Source: Hyphomicrobiales bacterium (GTDB lineage Bacteria; Pseudomonadota; Alphaproteobacteria; Rhizobiales; Rhizobiaceae). Taken from it: 64,000 bases of DNA. The translations under genes and the position numbers were made by a program. How positions within the stretch are numbered: the stretch's first letter is position 1; the number at the start of each line of letters is the position of its first letter. This document shows positions 7,921 to 18,997 of this stretch, piece after piece. The notes beneath the pieces were generated by a model. The model saw nothing but the letters and a program-made list of their open reading frames with translations. It was not told the DNA's origin and ran no database searches. The stretch covers positions 248,001-312,000 of the forward strand of contig UCIV01000019.1 of NCBI GenBank assembly GCA_900472575.1, written 5' to 3'.

Positions 7921-9588
7921 TCAGGGTTGAACGACGACCATAGCCGTGAATGGCCAGACATAGGCTTGCAACGTCACCAGCACACCGACAAGGCAGGCAA
8001 GCACGATCGAGTGCCAGAAGACGAAGCGCAGAATACTGCCTTCGTGTCCGAACCAGCCGGTCGCAGTGGATGCGACGACGATTGACTGCGCGTCGATCAT
8101 CTTGCCCATGACGCCGCCGGACGAGTTCGCAGCCCCCATCAGGATCGGCGAAAGCCCCAGCTGCTCCGACGTCACCTTCTGCAGGTTGCCGAACAGGATG
8201 TTCGACGCCGTATCGGACCCGGTCAGCGCCACGCCCAACCAGCCGAGCAGCGTGCCGAAGAACGGATAGAAGACGCCGGTCGCGGCAAAGGCAAGGCCGA
8301 GCGTGGAGTCGATGCCCGACAGTCTCGTCAGCGTACCGAGCGCCAGCATCGCGGCGATCGTAATCAGCGAATAGGCGCAGAGTTTTATTGTCCTGGCGTA
8401 GGTTTTCAGCATCGCCAACGGAGTGAAGCCCATGGCAAAGCCGGAAAGTACGGCTGCGATAAACATGCCGGTGCCCGTGTATGACAGCCAGGTGAAGGAG
8501 AAGGTCGCGGCTTCCGGCGTTGGCCCGGGCGCTACGGGCGGCATCTTGGCGATCATCTTGTCGAGGCCCGGGACGGGATAGTTCCACACCGCCCATGAAT
8601 TGACCGCCGACTTGAAGAAACCGGTGCCCCAGATCAAAAGGATCACGCAGACGATTACCCAGGGTGTCAGTGCTGCACGGATCTCGGCCCGCGACGGGCG
8701 CACGATCGGTTTTGCTTCCTTCAATGTGCCGTCATCGGAAATATCGTGGCCGCGCAGCTTGGGTGAAGTCCAGACCTCCTTGGGCTGCCAGACCTGCAGG
8801 AAGCCAATGAGGCATGCCATGGAGATCAGTGAGGCGCCGATATCGACGATCCATGGATTTATGTAGTTGGAGATGGCGAACTGCGAAATGGCAAAGGACG
8901 CGCCGGTCACCAGGATAGCCGGCCAGATCTGCATCATGCCCTTGCGTCCGGCAAAAACCCAGATCAGCCAGAAGGGCACAAGCACCGAGAAGAATGGCAG
9001 CTGCCTGCCGACCATGGCACCAAGCAGGTAGGGATCGATGCCTGTGACCTGAGACAGGCCCTGGATCGGCGTGCCGAGCGCGCCATAGGCGACCGGCGCG
9101 GTATTGGCGATAAGAGACAGGCCGGAAGCGGCGAGCGGCGAAAAGCCAAGGCCGATCAGGATCGCGCCAGTAACCGCTACCGGCGTACCGAAGCCGGATG
9201 CGCCCTCGAAAAAAGCCCCAAAGGCAAAGGCGATGAGCAGTAATTGTATGCGGCGGTCGTCCGTCACGCTGCCGATCGTCTGTTGAAGCTTCTCGAACTG
9301 CCCTTTCTCCACCGTCAGCCGGTAGAGGAAGATGACATTGAGGACGATCCAGCCGATCGGGAAAAAGCCGGTGATCGCTCCCAGAATAGTGGCACGGATC
9401 GACATCGCTGCCGGCATGGTGAAGATGAAGATTGCGATCAGATTGGCAATGATGAGCGCGATGATGGCTGCGATATGTGCCTTCACCACATTGGTTGCGA
9501 TAAGGCCGAGAAGAATGAGAACGGGAATTGCGGCGAGTATGGTGGACAGAACAGCGCTGCCCGTGGGGTCATAAACTTGATTCCACAT
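7921..9588 (-). CDS. lldP: L-lactate permease (LctP/LldP family)
   Basis: A 555-residue polytopic inner-membrane protein that imports L-lactate (often also glycolate) by proton symport. Family features include the N-terminal MWNQVYDPTG, the repeated hydrophobic helices, FGAFFEGASGFGTPVAVTGAI, a stretch near NTAPVAYGALGTPI, and a C-terminal half with LTGSDTASNILFGNLQ and ANSSGGVMGKMIDAQSIV. The start at 9588 has an excellent ribosome site (GGGAGGGG) and begins at the conserved MWNQ; upstream in-frame codons lack support. No dehydrogenase or lldR-type regulator lies next to it. The divergent neighbour is an M20 peptidase, leaving ~220 bp for promoters. Confidence 0.93.
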   Translation of the reverse strand: MWNQVYDPTGSAVLSTILAAIPVLILLGLIATNVVKAHIAAIIALIIANLIAIFIFTMPAAMSIRATILGAITGFFPIGWIVLNVIFLYRLTVEKGQFEKLQQTIGSVTDDRRIQLLLIAFAFGAFFEGASGFGTPVAVTGAILIGLGFSPLAASGLSLIANTAPVAYGALGTPIQGLSQVTGIDPYLLGAMVGRQLPFFSVLVPFWLIWVFAGRKGMMQIWPAILVTGASFAISQFAISNYINPWIVDIGASLISMACLIGFLQVWQPKEVWTSPKLRGHDISDDGTLKEAKPIVRPSRAEIRAALTPWVIVCVILLIWGTGFFKSAVNSWAVWNYPVPGLDKMIAKMPPVAPGPTPEAATFSFTWLSYTGTGMFIAAVLSGFAMGFTPLAMLKTYARTIKLCAYSLITIAAMLALGTLTRLSGIDSTLGLAFAATGVFYPFFGTLLGWLGVALTGSDTASNILFGNLQKVTSEQLGLSPILMGAANSSGGVMGKMIDAQSIVVASTATGWFGHEGSILRFVFWHSIVLACLVGVLVTLQAYVWPFTAMVVVQP

Positions 9589-9812
9589 TGAAGCCCCTCC
9601 CAAGGCCGGACGAAACGATGTCCGAATTTGAGCATATATCTCCACTTTGCCGACAGTCCAGAGTTGTACTCCTTCGACCAAAGTTGCATTGCCCGTGCAT
9701 TCGGCGAACCGGCAGCGGCTTTTGCCATTGTGCCGCCCTGCCCTTGCTTGCTAACAGTTTAGGCAAGCTGGCCGCCCGCGTGTGCGACCGCTCCAAGACA
9801 AGGTGATTTTCC

Positions 9813-11204
9813 ATGACCGATATTTCCGCCGTTCTCGATCGCGCCGACCAGAACCTTCAAGACAGCATCGACCGCCTCTTTTCGCTCGTCCGCATCCAGT
9901 CCATCTCCACGGACCCGGCCTACAAGGCCGAGTGCCGCAAGGCAGCCGAATGGTTGGTTACCGAACTGAAGGGTATCGGCTTTGACGCCTCCGTGCGCGA
10001 CACGGCCGGGCACCCGATGGTTGTCGCCCATCACGAGGGCGCGACAGCCGATGCCCCACATGTGCTTTTCTACGGCCATTACGACGTACAACCGGTCGAT
10101 CCGATCGAGCTCTGGGAGGACAGTCCGTTTGAGCCGAAGATCAAGGAAATCTCACCCGGCCGTAAAGTGTTGACCGGCCGCGGCACCGCTGATGACAAGG
10201 GCCAGTTGATGACCTTCGTCGAGGCCTGCCGCGCCTACAAGGAGATCAACGGTTCGCTGCCGATCCGCGTCACTATCCTGTTTGAAGGCGAAGAAGAGTC
10301 CGGTTCGCCGTCGCTGAAGCCCTTCCTCGACGCCAATGCCGCAGAACTCAAGGCCGAGTTTGCGCTGGTTTGCGATACCGGCATGTGGGACGGCGATACG
10401 CCGGCAATCGCAGCTGCATTGCGTGGCCTAGTCGGCGAAGAGATCGTCATCAAGGCTGCCGATCGCGACCTGCATTCCGGCCTGTTCGGCGGAGCTGCCG
10501 CCAACCCGATCCACATCCTCACCGACATTCTCGCCGGCCTGCATGACGAGACCGGTCGCGTGACGCTGGAAGGCTTTTACGAGGGCGTGGAAGAGACGCC
10601 GACCAATATCAAGGAAGGCTGGGAAACGCTCGGTCGTAGCTCCGAGAGCTTTCTTGGCGGCGTCGGTCTTTCGATCCCGTCCGGCGAAAAAGGCCGCTCC
10701 GTGCTGGAACTGACCTGGGCACGCCCAACGGCCGAAGTGAACGGCATTACCGGCGGCTATACCGGCGAAGGTTTCAAGACTGTGATCGCGGCCCAAGCCT
10801 CGGCCAAGGTTTCCTTCCGCCTCGTCGGAGATCAGAACCCGGCAAAGATTCGCGAAGCCTTCCGCGCCTATGTGCGCTCGAAAATCCCAGGCGATTGCTC
10901 GGTGGAATTCCATGAACATGGCGCATCACCTGCCATCCAGCTTTCCTATGATTCGCCGGAGTTGACCAAGGCAAAAGCTGCCCTTTCGGAAGAGTGGAAG
11001 AACCCGGCCGTCATCATTGGTATGGGCGGCTCGATCCCAATCGTCGGCGATTTCCAGAAGCAGCTCGGCATGGATTCGCTGCTGGTCGGCTTCGGTCTCG
11101 TGGATGACCGTATCCATTCGCCGAACGAGAAATATGATCTCAAGTCCTACCACAAGGGCATCCGCTCCTGGGCACGGATCATGACGGCGTTGGCTCAGAA
11201 GTAA
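9813..11204 (+). CDS. M20/M25/M40 family metallopeptidase (dipeptidase)
   Basis: A 463-residue di-zinc peptidase/deacylase of the M20 family, probably cytosolic and acting on small peptides or acylated amino acids. Metal ligands and catalytic residues are visible: GHYDVQPV (His89, Asp91), GRGTADDKG (Asp127) and FEGEEESGS (Glu160-162), with the dimerisation domain in the middle (LHSGLFGGAAANPIHIL) and a late His in DDRIHSPNEKYDL. It appears to be monocistronic. The substrate cannot be told from sequence. Confidence 0.9.
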   Translation: MTDISAVLDRADQNLQDSIDRLFSLVRIQSISTDPAYKAECRKAAEWLVTELKGIGFDASVRDTAGHPMVVAHHEGATADAPHVLFYGHYDVQPVDPIELWEDSPFEPKIKEISPGRKVLTGRGTADDKGQLMTFVEACRAYKEINGSLPIRVTILFEGEEESGSPSLKPFLDANAAELKAEFALVCDTGMWDGDTPAIAAALRGLVGEEIVIKAADRDLHSGLFGGAAANPIHILTDILAGLHDETGRVTLEGFYEGVEETPTNIKEGWETLGRSSESFLGGVGLSIPSGEKGRSVLELTWARPTAEVNGITGGYTGEGFKTVIAAQASAKVSFRLVGDQNPAKIREAFRAYVRSKIPGDCSVEFHEHGASPAIQLSYDSPELTKAKAALSEEWKNPAVIIGMGGSIPIVGDFQKQLGMDSLLVGFGLVDDRIHSPNEKYDLKSYHKGIRSWARIMTALAQK

Positions 11205-11215
11205 TTTTTCTCGAC

Positions 11216-11301
11216 GTCATCCTCGGGCTTGTCCCGAGGGTCCATTCACGTTGAGGTTGGGTTGAACGACAATAGATGCTCGGGACGAGCCCGAGCATGA
11301 C
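11216..11301. repeat. Rhizobial-type palindromic intergenic element (86 bp)
   Basis: Two 23-nt arms, 11216-11238 and 11279-11301, are inverted copies of each other with two differences. Each arm is itself palindromic around ctcggg...cccgag, so it can fold as a cruciform or as two small hairpins. It lies in the gap between two convergent genes (peptidase and dnaJ). The shape resembles the small mobile palindromic repeats common between rhizobial genes. It may also contribute to transcript ends. Confidence 0.7.
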
Positions 11302-11337
11302 GACCGGAACGAAGCCCTGCAACTTTACCACAAACGC

Positions 11338-11365
11338 AAAACGCCGGCTCTTCAGCCGGCGTTTT
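11338..11365. terminator. Bidirectional intrinsic terminator between peptidase gene and dnaJ
   Basis: A perfect 12-bp stem aaaacgccggct/agccggcgtttt with a 4-nt loop. It has A-runs and T-runs on the right sides for both strands, so it can end dnaJ (minus) and the peptidase transcript (plus). Confidence 0.85.
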
Positions 11366-11386
11366 CAATTTCTGGATCGTCTTCGA

Positions 11387-12514
11387 TCAGTTGTCGAAGA
11401 ATTCTTTCATCCGGGCGAAGAAGCCGGTCGATTCCGGATTGTTCTCCTTGGACGAGATTTCCTCGAATTCCTGCAGCAGTTCGCGCTGACGCTTGGTCAG
11501 CTTCTGCGGCGTCTCGATGCCGATCTGAATGTAAAGGTCGCCCGTCTGCGAAGAGCGCAGAACCGGCATGCCCTTGCCCTTCAAACGAAACTGCTTGCCG
11601 GCCTGGGTGCCTTCCGGCACCGACACACGCGACTTCGAGCCGTCCAGCGTGCCGACATCGAACGTGCCACCAAGCGCTGCCGTGGTCATCGAGATCGGAA
11701 CGGCGCAATAAAGGTCGGCGCCATCGCGCTGGAAGAATTCATGCGGCGTAACCGACAGGAAGATATAGAGATCGCCCGCCGGGCCGCCACGGGCACCGGC
11801 TTCGCCCTCGCCCTGAAGGCGGATACGGGTACCGTCCTCGATGCCGGCCGGGATGTTGACTGAGAGCGAACGCTCTTCGGTCACACGGCCCTGGCCGTGG
11901 CACTTGGTGCAGGGATCGGTGATCGTCTGGCCGCGGCCATGACAGGTCGGGCAGGTGCGCTCAACAGAGAAGAAGCCCTGGGAAGCGCGAACGCGACCCG
12001 AACCCTGACAGGTGCCGCAGGTCTTGGGCTGCGTGCCGGGCTTGGCGCCAGAACCGGTGCAGACGTCGCAGGTGATCGAGGTCGGAACCCGGATCTGCGC
12101 CGTCTTACCGGAAAATGCTTCTTCCAGCGAAATTTCCATGTTGTAGCGAAGATCGGCGCCGCGTTCGCGGCCACCGGAAGAACGGCGCGCACGACCGCCG
12201 CCCATCATCTCGCCAAAGATGTCTTCGAAGATATCAGAGAAGCCACCGGCACCACCGCCGAAACCGCCGCCACCGCCCATGCCGCCCTGTTCGAAGGCTG
12301 CATGACCGTAACGATCATAGGCTGCGCGCTTCTGCGGGTCCTTTAGGGTTTCGTAGGCCTCATTCAGTTCCTTGAACTTCTTTTCGGCCTCCGCGTCACC
12401 GGGATTCTTGTCCGGGTGGTATTTCATGGCCATCTTGCGGAAGGCGCTCTTCAGCTCCTTCTCGTCCGCCGATTTGGCGACGCCCAGGATTTCGTAAAAG
12501 TCTGCTTTGGCCAT
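11387..12514 (-). CDS. dnaJ: Chaperone protein DnaJ
   Basis: A 375-residue Hsp40 co-chaperone that delivers substrates to DnaK and stimulates its ATPase. The order is standard: J domain with HPD at residues 33-35, Gly/Phe-rich linker ([16 protein letters not shown]), four CxxCxGxG zinc repeats ([32 protein letters not shown]), then the two beta-sandwich substrate domains. It lies 89 bp after dnaK on the same strand, so the two genes form the usual dnaK-dnaJ operon. Confidence 0.97.
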   Translation of the reverse strand: MAKADFYEILGVAKSADEKELKSAFRKMAMKYHPDKNPGDAEAEKKFKELNEAYETLKDPQKRAAYDRYGHAAFEQGGMGGGGGFGGGAGGFSDIFEDIFGEMMGGGRARRSSGGRERGADLRYNMEISLEEAFSGKTAQIRVPTSITCDVCTGSGAKPGTQPKTCGTCQGSGRVRASQGFFSVERTCPTCHGRGQTITDPCTKCHGQGRVTEERSLSVNIPAGIEDGTRIRLQGEGEAGARGGPAGDLYIFLSVTPHEFFQRDGADLYCAVPISMTTAALGGTFDVGTLDGSKSRVSVPEGTQAGKQFRLKGKGMPVLRSSQTGDLYIQIGIETPQKLTKRQRELLQEFEEISSKENNPESTGFFARMKEFFDN

Positions 12515-12603
12515 TCAGGTATCCGGCTCCGGAAACGTAGTCCGGCTGCACAAGGCAGCCGGAACTTTTAGTCGACTATATTGAGGCTTCCGTCAACGGA
12601 GCC

Positions 12604-14502
<1,899 letters not shown>

Positions 14503-14618
14503 ATCTTCTCTCTCCTTTAAGCGAACCGTCGGGACCCCGAAAGGCATTCCACTGACAGTTCCTCGACTGGGATGGTCTTTTGAATTCCTTGGCAGCCAGT
14601 GCTGCCGTCATGCGGCGT

Positions 14619-14647
14619 ATATAAGGACGGGTTTTTCCGACTGCAAG
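14619..14647 (-). promoter_or_regulatory. Predicted dnaK promoter
   Basis: Read on the minus strand: CTTGCA (14647-14642), a 17-nt spacer, then TTATAT (14624-14619), giving a ~110-nt leader before dnaK. The CTTG-type -35 would suit a housekeeping or heat-shock (RpoH) sigma factor. The leader also holds a ggcagc/gctgcc hairpin at 14591-14606. Confidence 0.5.
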
Positions 14648-14720
14648 GCAGGAAATCGCCAGCCTTCCGGCAAAAAGCGCGATTCATCTGCTGACGCATG
14701 CAAGCATACCGCCGGAGACA

Positions 14721-17291
14721 TTACTGGCCCATGATTACGTCAAGCAATGTGGTCCTGCGAGCTTGCTGCGGCTGGTAGACATGGCCGCCGTCAGCGCCGA
14801 CATCTCCGGGAGGCACAGGGCCGCCGCCAACGCTTCCGGGCGGTAAGGGAGCCTGCGAATCATACGGGCCTTTATACTGGCGATAATCGCGGTAGCCGCC
14901 GGCCTGTTCGGCGTCGGTATTGCCGCGATATTGGCGCTGCTGCCGATTGTCGTAAACCGTGCCACCATTGCCGTTGTTGCAAATGGCGTTATCGCCATAA
15001 GCACAGGGAATAGCGCCCGGAGGCTGCGGTGAAGCCGACCGATCGAAGTTTCGGGCCGGTGGCAAGGCAGTCTCTGCCTGCGGCTGCATCGGCGGCAGCG
15101 GGCGTGAGCGAACGATATCCGAGCCGGCAGGTGCCGGTGGGGCCGGCGGAAAACTGTCAGAGCCCGAATATTCCGGCTGCTCCTGAGAGGCTCCGGGCAG
15201 GATACCGGAAATGATGTCGCCGATCGAGGTCGAAGGCGACTGCGGCTGATCGGTTGCGGGCGGCAGCTGAGCGCCGTTGCCGAAACCAAACAAGGGCGTC
15301 GGCGTGTATCCCTTCATCGCCACAGTCATATATTCCTTCCAGGCCTTGGCAGGCAACGTGCCGCCGGTAACCCTCTTCATGTAGCTGCCGTCGTCATTGC
15401 CAAACCACACACCGGTCGTCAGAATGCTGGTAAAGCCGACAAAAAGCGCATCTCGGGAATTCTGCGTCGTACCGGATTTTCCGGCCGCCTGCCAGCCGTC
15501 AAGCCGTGCCGCCCTGCCGGTACCCTCGCGAATGACACCGGACATCATGCCGTTCATCGTGGCGGCGATGGGCTCGCTCAAGACACGCGGCGGATTGCTG
15601 TAATCGGCCTCGTACAGAACCTTGCCATCCGGATCGGTGATGCGTTTGACGATGTGCGGCGTCGCCTTGTAGCCGCCGTTCATGAAAGCTGCGTAAGATG
15701 ACGTCAGCTCCACCAGCGAGACTTCCGAAGTACCAAGTGCAATCGAGGCATTTGGCTGGATATCGGAATCAACGCCGAGTCGATGCGCCATCGAGACCAC
15801 TTTTTCCGGTCCCACGGCCATGACCAGCTGTGCCGCAACCGTGTTCAGCGAATGTGTCAGGGCATAAGAGAGCGGAACCGGACCTTTATATTCCTTCTCA
15901 TAGTTTTCCGGCGTCCAGTTACCGATCTTCACCGGCGCGTCGTTGACGATCGTGTCGGGACCGTAACCGGCTTCGAGTGCGGAGGCATAAACAAACGGCT
16001 TGAATGCCGATCCCGGCTGACGCTTGGCCTTGAAGGCACGATTGAACTGGCTCTGGACATAATCACGCCCGCCGACAACGGCGCGGATCGCTCCCGTCGC
16101 GTCAACCGAAACCAGCGCAGCCTGGGAGGCGTTCAGCTTGCTTCCTTCCTTTTTCAGGATGTCGTTCAGCGATTTGTCGGCCGCTTCTTCAAGCTTGAGG
16201 TCGATCGTCGTTTCAACGGTGACATCAACCTTCGGCTCGCCGATCAGGCTTTTAACCTCGTCCACGACCATATCGGCGGCATAATGCTGCGGACCGGACC
16301 AGTAGCTCTTTGCATTGGAAGGCGGCTGCGCCATCGCCTTGTTGAAATCGCTGTCGGTTATGTAGCCTTCTTCGCGCATCGTACCGAGGACGACCTGAGC
16401 ACGCTCTTCGGCCGCTTTCGGATCGCGGGCAGGAGAGAGCCGTGAAGGCGCCTTCAGAAGGCCGGCGAGCGTCGCCGCCTCACCGAGGTTCACATCGCGG
16501 GCAGACTTGTTGAAATAACGCCTCGATGCCGCCTCGACGCCATAGGCACCAGAACCGAAGAAAACCCGGTTAAGGTACATGGCGAGGATCTGGTCCTTGG
16601 TGAACTTGTGCTCCAGCCAGAAAGACAGAAGCACTTCCTGGATTTTTCGCTCGAAAGTGCGATCCGGGGAGAGAAACAGGTTCTTTGCCAGCTGCTGGGT
16701 AATCGTCGAGCCACCCTGGATCGGTTGACCGGTCAGGTTATTGACGAAGGCACGCGCAAGACCCAACGGGTCAATGCCGAAATGTGAATAGAAACGCCGA
16801 TCCTCGATCGAAATCACCGCCTGAGGCAGGTAGGGCGACATCTCTTCCAGCGCCAAGGCCTCGCCGCCGGTTGCGCCGCGATTGGCAATGACGGAACCGT
16901 CGATCGCAGTGATCTTCATGTTCGGCGGACGATCGGGAATCGACCAGCTGCTGGCCGCAGGCATTTGCGCGCCGTAATAAAGCACAAGGCCACCTATGCC
17001 GATTGCACCCCAGATACTGAGAACGACACACCAGTAGATCAGCCTGCGCAACGGAGCGAATAATCCGCCACCGGCAGAACCGCTGCCGCAGCGAGATCCA
17101 GATTTTGCGGCTCCCCGTTTTTGGCGACGGGCGGTGTCGACCTTCGCATCAGACTTGGGCGCACGTTTAGACGCCTTGCGATGACCGACAATGCGATCGT
17201 CAGCCTCAAGGCGAAATTCGTCCTGATCTTCGTCGTGCGATGCTTCGAAGGAAGGTTCGACGCGCTTGTCTGATTTGCCTCTGGCTACCAT
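14721..17291 (-). CDS. Class A penicillin-binding protein (PBP1A family)
   Basis: An 856-residue bifunctional peptidoglycan synthase. A charged cytoplasmic N-terminus (~80 residues, Lys/Arg-rich) precedes one membrane helix (about 84-107). The glycosyltransferase domain has EDRRFYSHFG (catalytic Glu163), GGSTITQQLAKN and KDQILAMYLN. The transpeptidase domain has SAFK (Ser428), SLN (481-483) and KSGT (605-608). The last ~180 residues are a Pro/Gln/Gly/Tyr-rich low-complexity tail ending in RRTTLLDVIMGQ. It is preceded by ~290 bp without another gene and is probably transcribed alone. The tail's role is unknown. Confidence 0.95.
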   Translation of the reverse strand: MVARGKSDKRVEPSFEASHDEDQDEFRLEADDRIVGHRKASKRAPKSDAKVDTARRQKRGAAKSGSRCGSGSAGGGLFAPLRRLIYWCVVLSIWGAIGIGGLVLYYGAQMPAASSWSIPDRPPNMKITAIDGSVIANRGATGGEALALEEMSPYLPQAVISIEDRRFYSHFGIDPLGLARAFVNNLTGQPIQGGSTITQQLAKNLFLSPDRTFERKIQEVLLSFWLEHKFTKDQILAMYLNRVFFGSGAYGVEAASRRYFNKSARDVNLGEAATLAGLLKAPSRLSPARDPKAAEERAQVVLGTMREEGYITDSDFNKAMAQPPSNAKSYWSGPQHYAADMVVDEVKSLIGEPKVDVTVETTIDLKLEEAADKSLNDILKKEGSKLNASQAALVSVDATGAIRAVVGGRDYVQSQFNRAFKAKRQPGSAFKPFVYASALEAGYGPDTIVNDAPVKIGNWTPENYEKEYKGPVPLSYALTHSLNTVAAQLVMAVGPEKVVSMAHRLGVDSDIQPNASIALGTSEVSLVELTSSYAAFMNGGYKATPHIVKRITDPDGKVLYEADYSNPPRVLSEPIAATMNGMMSGVIREGTGRAARLDGWQAAGKSGTTQNSRDALFVGFTSILTTGVWFGNDDGSYMKRVTGGTLPAKAWKEYMTVAMKGYTPTPLFGFGNGAQLPPATDQPQSPSTSIGDIISGILPGASQEQPEYSGSDSFPPAPPAPAGSDIVRSRPLPPMQPQAETALPPARNFDRSASPQPPGAIPCAYGDNAICNNGNGGTVYDNRQQRQYRGNTDAEQAGGYRDYRQYKGPYDSQAPLPPGSVGGGPVPPGDVGADGGHVYQPQQARRTTLLDVIMGQ

Positions 17292-17582
17292 GCGAGCCGG
17301 CGGTCTCCCGTCTTATGCCTGCGAAAAACAGCAGGCCTTTTGCCATCAGGTTTCCGCTGGACTCTAAATGCGGCGATTTAAGGAGGGGTAAAAGGCAAAC
17401 AGAACCTGAAGAAGATAGCTAGATGTTCAGCCAACTGTTTCGAGACGTGGCTTTCTACCTTGAAAACCACGGCTTTCCAGAGAATTCCGGATTTGGTAAT
17501 ATCAGGGGCTACTGAAGTTATGCGTCAGGCAGATAAAGGGAAGAATTCCGGACTGCCGCGTTCAGCGCTCGGGGAGGGAGCC

Positions 17583-17765
17583 ATGAACAAAATCTTCGAG
17601 GCCGTCGTTCGGAACGGCGACCAGCGAGTGCCAGTAGCACTCGTCAATCTCAAGCAGGCCCTGGAAATGTCCGAGAAACTTGTCTTCGAGTTCAGCCATC
17701 CTGAACACGAAGCGGGCAAGACGGATATCTTTGTCGGCCGAGAGGTCTTGCAGAAGCTGATGTGA
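17583..17765 (+). CDS. Small hypothetical protein, 60 aa
   Basis: Not recognised. A 60-residue soluble protein starting MNKIFEAVVRNGDQRVPVAL and ending VGREVLQKLM. The start is supported by a strong GGGAGGGAG ribosome site 2-10 nt upstream; an upstream in-frame ATG (17520) has no such site. It is the first of a run of very small genes on this strand (17.5-19.4 kb). No EcfG-type promoter was found before it. Confidence 0.6.
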   Translation: MNKIFEAVVRNGDQRVPVALVNLKQALEMSEKLVFEFSHPEHEAGKTDIFVGREVLQKLM

Positions 17766-17881
17766 CTGTGTCCTATCGACGTTGTGTGTCCGATTACACA
17801 AGGCTTACGCGTATTCGTGATTTGGGCAGCTGGAGATTACTTGTTATCCTCCTCAGTGCAACAAGCGAAAGGAGAATGGAC

Positions 17882-18091
17882 ATGAAGACATTTCTCGTCG
17901 TCGCTGCCGTCATGGGCCTCACGTCATCCGCAGCACTTGCGGATTGTGCCGGTCATAAAGTGACGGCTTCCAATGCGGTGGACAAGGAAATCACCACCGC
18001 AAGCATTGCTTCCACTCCAGTGCAGCAGGAGATGAAGCAGGCGGGGCAACCAAGCGACCCTGCCGCTGATAGCCAGAAAGCCACTCAATAA
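17882..18091 (+). CDS. Small exported hypothetical protein, 69 aa
   Basis: A 69-residue protein with a clear Sec signal peptide (MKTFLVVAAVMGLTSSAALA, probable cleavage before DCAGHKV), leaving ~49 residues, rich in Ser, Thr and Gln, in the periplasm. The ATG at 17882 sits 7 nt after AAAGGAG; the ATG at 17876 is only 1 nt away from it. No function is recognised. It belongs to the small-gene cluster. Confidence 0.65.
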   Translation: MKTFLVVAAVMGLTSSAALADCAGHKVTASNAVDKEITTASIASTPVQQEMKQAGQPSDPAADSQKATQ

Positions 18092-18142
18092 CCGATGCCC
18101 TGCGCCGGGCATTTGTCCGGCGCAGCAAGCCGCAATAGAGCT

Positions 18143-18167
18143 GGAACCTAGTCAGCCGATCTCCGTT
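18143..18167 (+). promoter_or_regulatory. EcfG (general stress sigma) type promoter
   Basis: GGAAC (18143-18147), a 16-nt spacer, then CGTT (18164-18167) is an exact match to the alphaproteobacterial EcfG consensus GGAAC-N16/17-CGTT. It would start transcription ~25 nt before the ribosome site of the 65-residue gene at 18200. Confidence 0.75.
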
Positions 18168-18199
18168 GGGTTCTATGAAATCCAGAAAAGGAGGTTGTA

Positions 18200-18397
18200 A
18201 TGCCGCACAGAGATCCGATCCCCAATCCGACGGCAGATACGCCACGGGGGCCAACACCTACCGGGGGAGTGCCGGACAGGATCCAGGAAAAGCCACCCCT
18301 GACACCTGCGCAGGACAAGGGCGACAACAAGAATCCGCAGGACCCTGTTCTCGATCCGGCTCTGTTGCCGACAGGCGATCCGGCTGGCATGGCCTAA
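18200..18397 (+). CDS. Small proline-rich hypothetical protein, 65 aa
   Basis: A 65-residue hydrophilic protein very rich in Pro, Asp, Thr and Gly (MPHRDPIPNPTADTPRGPTP at the N-terminus) and probably disordered. It has a near-perfect ribosome site AAAAGGAGG at 18187-18195 and an exact EcfG promoter just upstream, so it is most likely induced by general stress. No known domain is recognised. Small disordered, Pro-rich proteins of this kind are common members of EcfG regulons, but a function cannot be given. Confidence 0.7.
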   Translation: MPHRDPIPNPTADTPRGPTPTGGVPDRIQEKPPLTPAQDKGDNKNPQDPVLDPALLPTGDPAGMA

Positions 18398-18680
18398 ATT
18401 GGCTTCAGGCCTTTCGGGCGGAAGCACTGTAATGCGCCGCCCGAACCCGATTACATATCGCGATAGAGAACAGGCAGCGTTTTTTAACCCCCAAATCGTA
18501 CCCGCGCTAACTTGTTGTTGCCATTTTATCAACCGGATATCAGATTGCCGCCCGGGTAAGGACATTTCGCTGACACAGGCTTGCAATTCGCAGGGCTGTG
18601 CTCGTGCTTTTTGACCTGCCCAGGCAAAGTCGGGAACTGACTTGTCTGCCATTGGGTCCCAACCGCGACGCGAGGGTTTG

Positions 18681-18893
18681 ATGCCGACTCAGTTGATCCG
18701 AAATCCGGTTAATCCGGAACAGCTCACCCTTGTACAGCAAGTCTTTGATGAAACATGCGCTGAGCATGGCATCGACAAGGCGAGCGCTGATGGTGAAGCA
18801 CTCGCACTGATTCTGGTGAACTCGCTTCAGAAAGGTTCCGCTGAAAAAGAGCAGTTGGAAGCTCTGGCCGGCGCGTTGATACAAACGCGCTGA
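18681..18893 (+). CDS. Small hypothetical protein, 70 aa
   Basis: A 70-residue, mainly helical, acidic protein (MPTQLIRNPVNPEQLTLVQQ at the N-terminus, EQLEALAGALIQTR at the end) with normal codon usage and a GAGGG ribosome site. Not recognised; possibly a small DNA- or protein-binding helical bundle, but this is guesswork. A GGAAC at 18633 is followed after 17 nt by GGTC, only a partial EcfG match. It lies between two genes that do have EcfG promoters. Confidence 0.6.
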   Translation: MPTQLIRNPVNPEQLTLVQQVFDETCAEHGIDKASADGEALALILVNSLQKGSAEKEQLEALAGALIQTR

Positions 18894-18936
18894 TTGCAGT
18901 CTGTCCCAATTCTTGCGCGGTATTTTGACGGACCAC

Positions 18937-18962
18937 GGAACCTAATCGTCGCGTCGAAAGTT
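18937..18962 (+). promoter_or_regulatory. EcfG-type promoter before the membrane-anchored small protein
   Basis: GGAAC (18937-18941), a 17-nt spacer, then AGTT (18959-18962), one base off the CGTT consensus. The predicted start is ~30 nt before the gene at 18998. This is the second EcfG-like promoter within 1 kb. Confidence 0.6.
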
Positions 18963-18997
18963 GAACGGTCTCCAGGATCAAGATGATGGAGGCCGGA

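Noticed and set aside
9589-9812. LldR/GntR-type operator before the lactate permease
   Set aside because: Only a loose ttgt...accaa arrangement was seen near 9663-9682; not symmetrical enough to report.
18399-18614. 71-codon ORF after the Pro-rich small gene
   Set aside because: Amino acid composition (many Cys, Asn, Phe) is unlike neighbours and there is no ribosome site; treated as non-coding.
18633-18658. Possible third EcfG promoter before the 70-residue gene
   Set aside because: GGAAC is present, but at the right spacing the -10 reads GGTC instead of CGTT; too weak to call.
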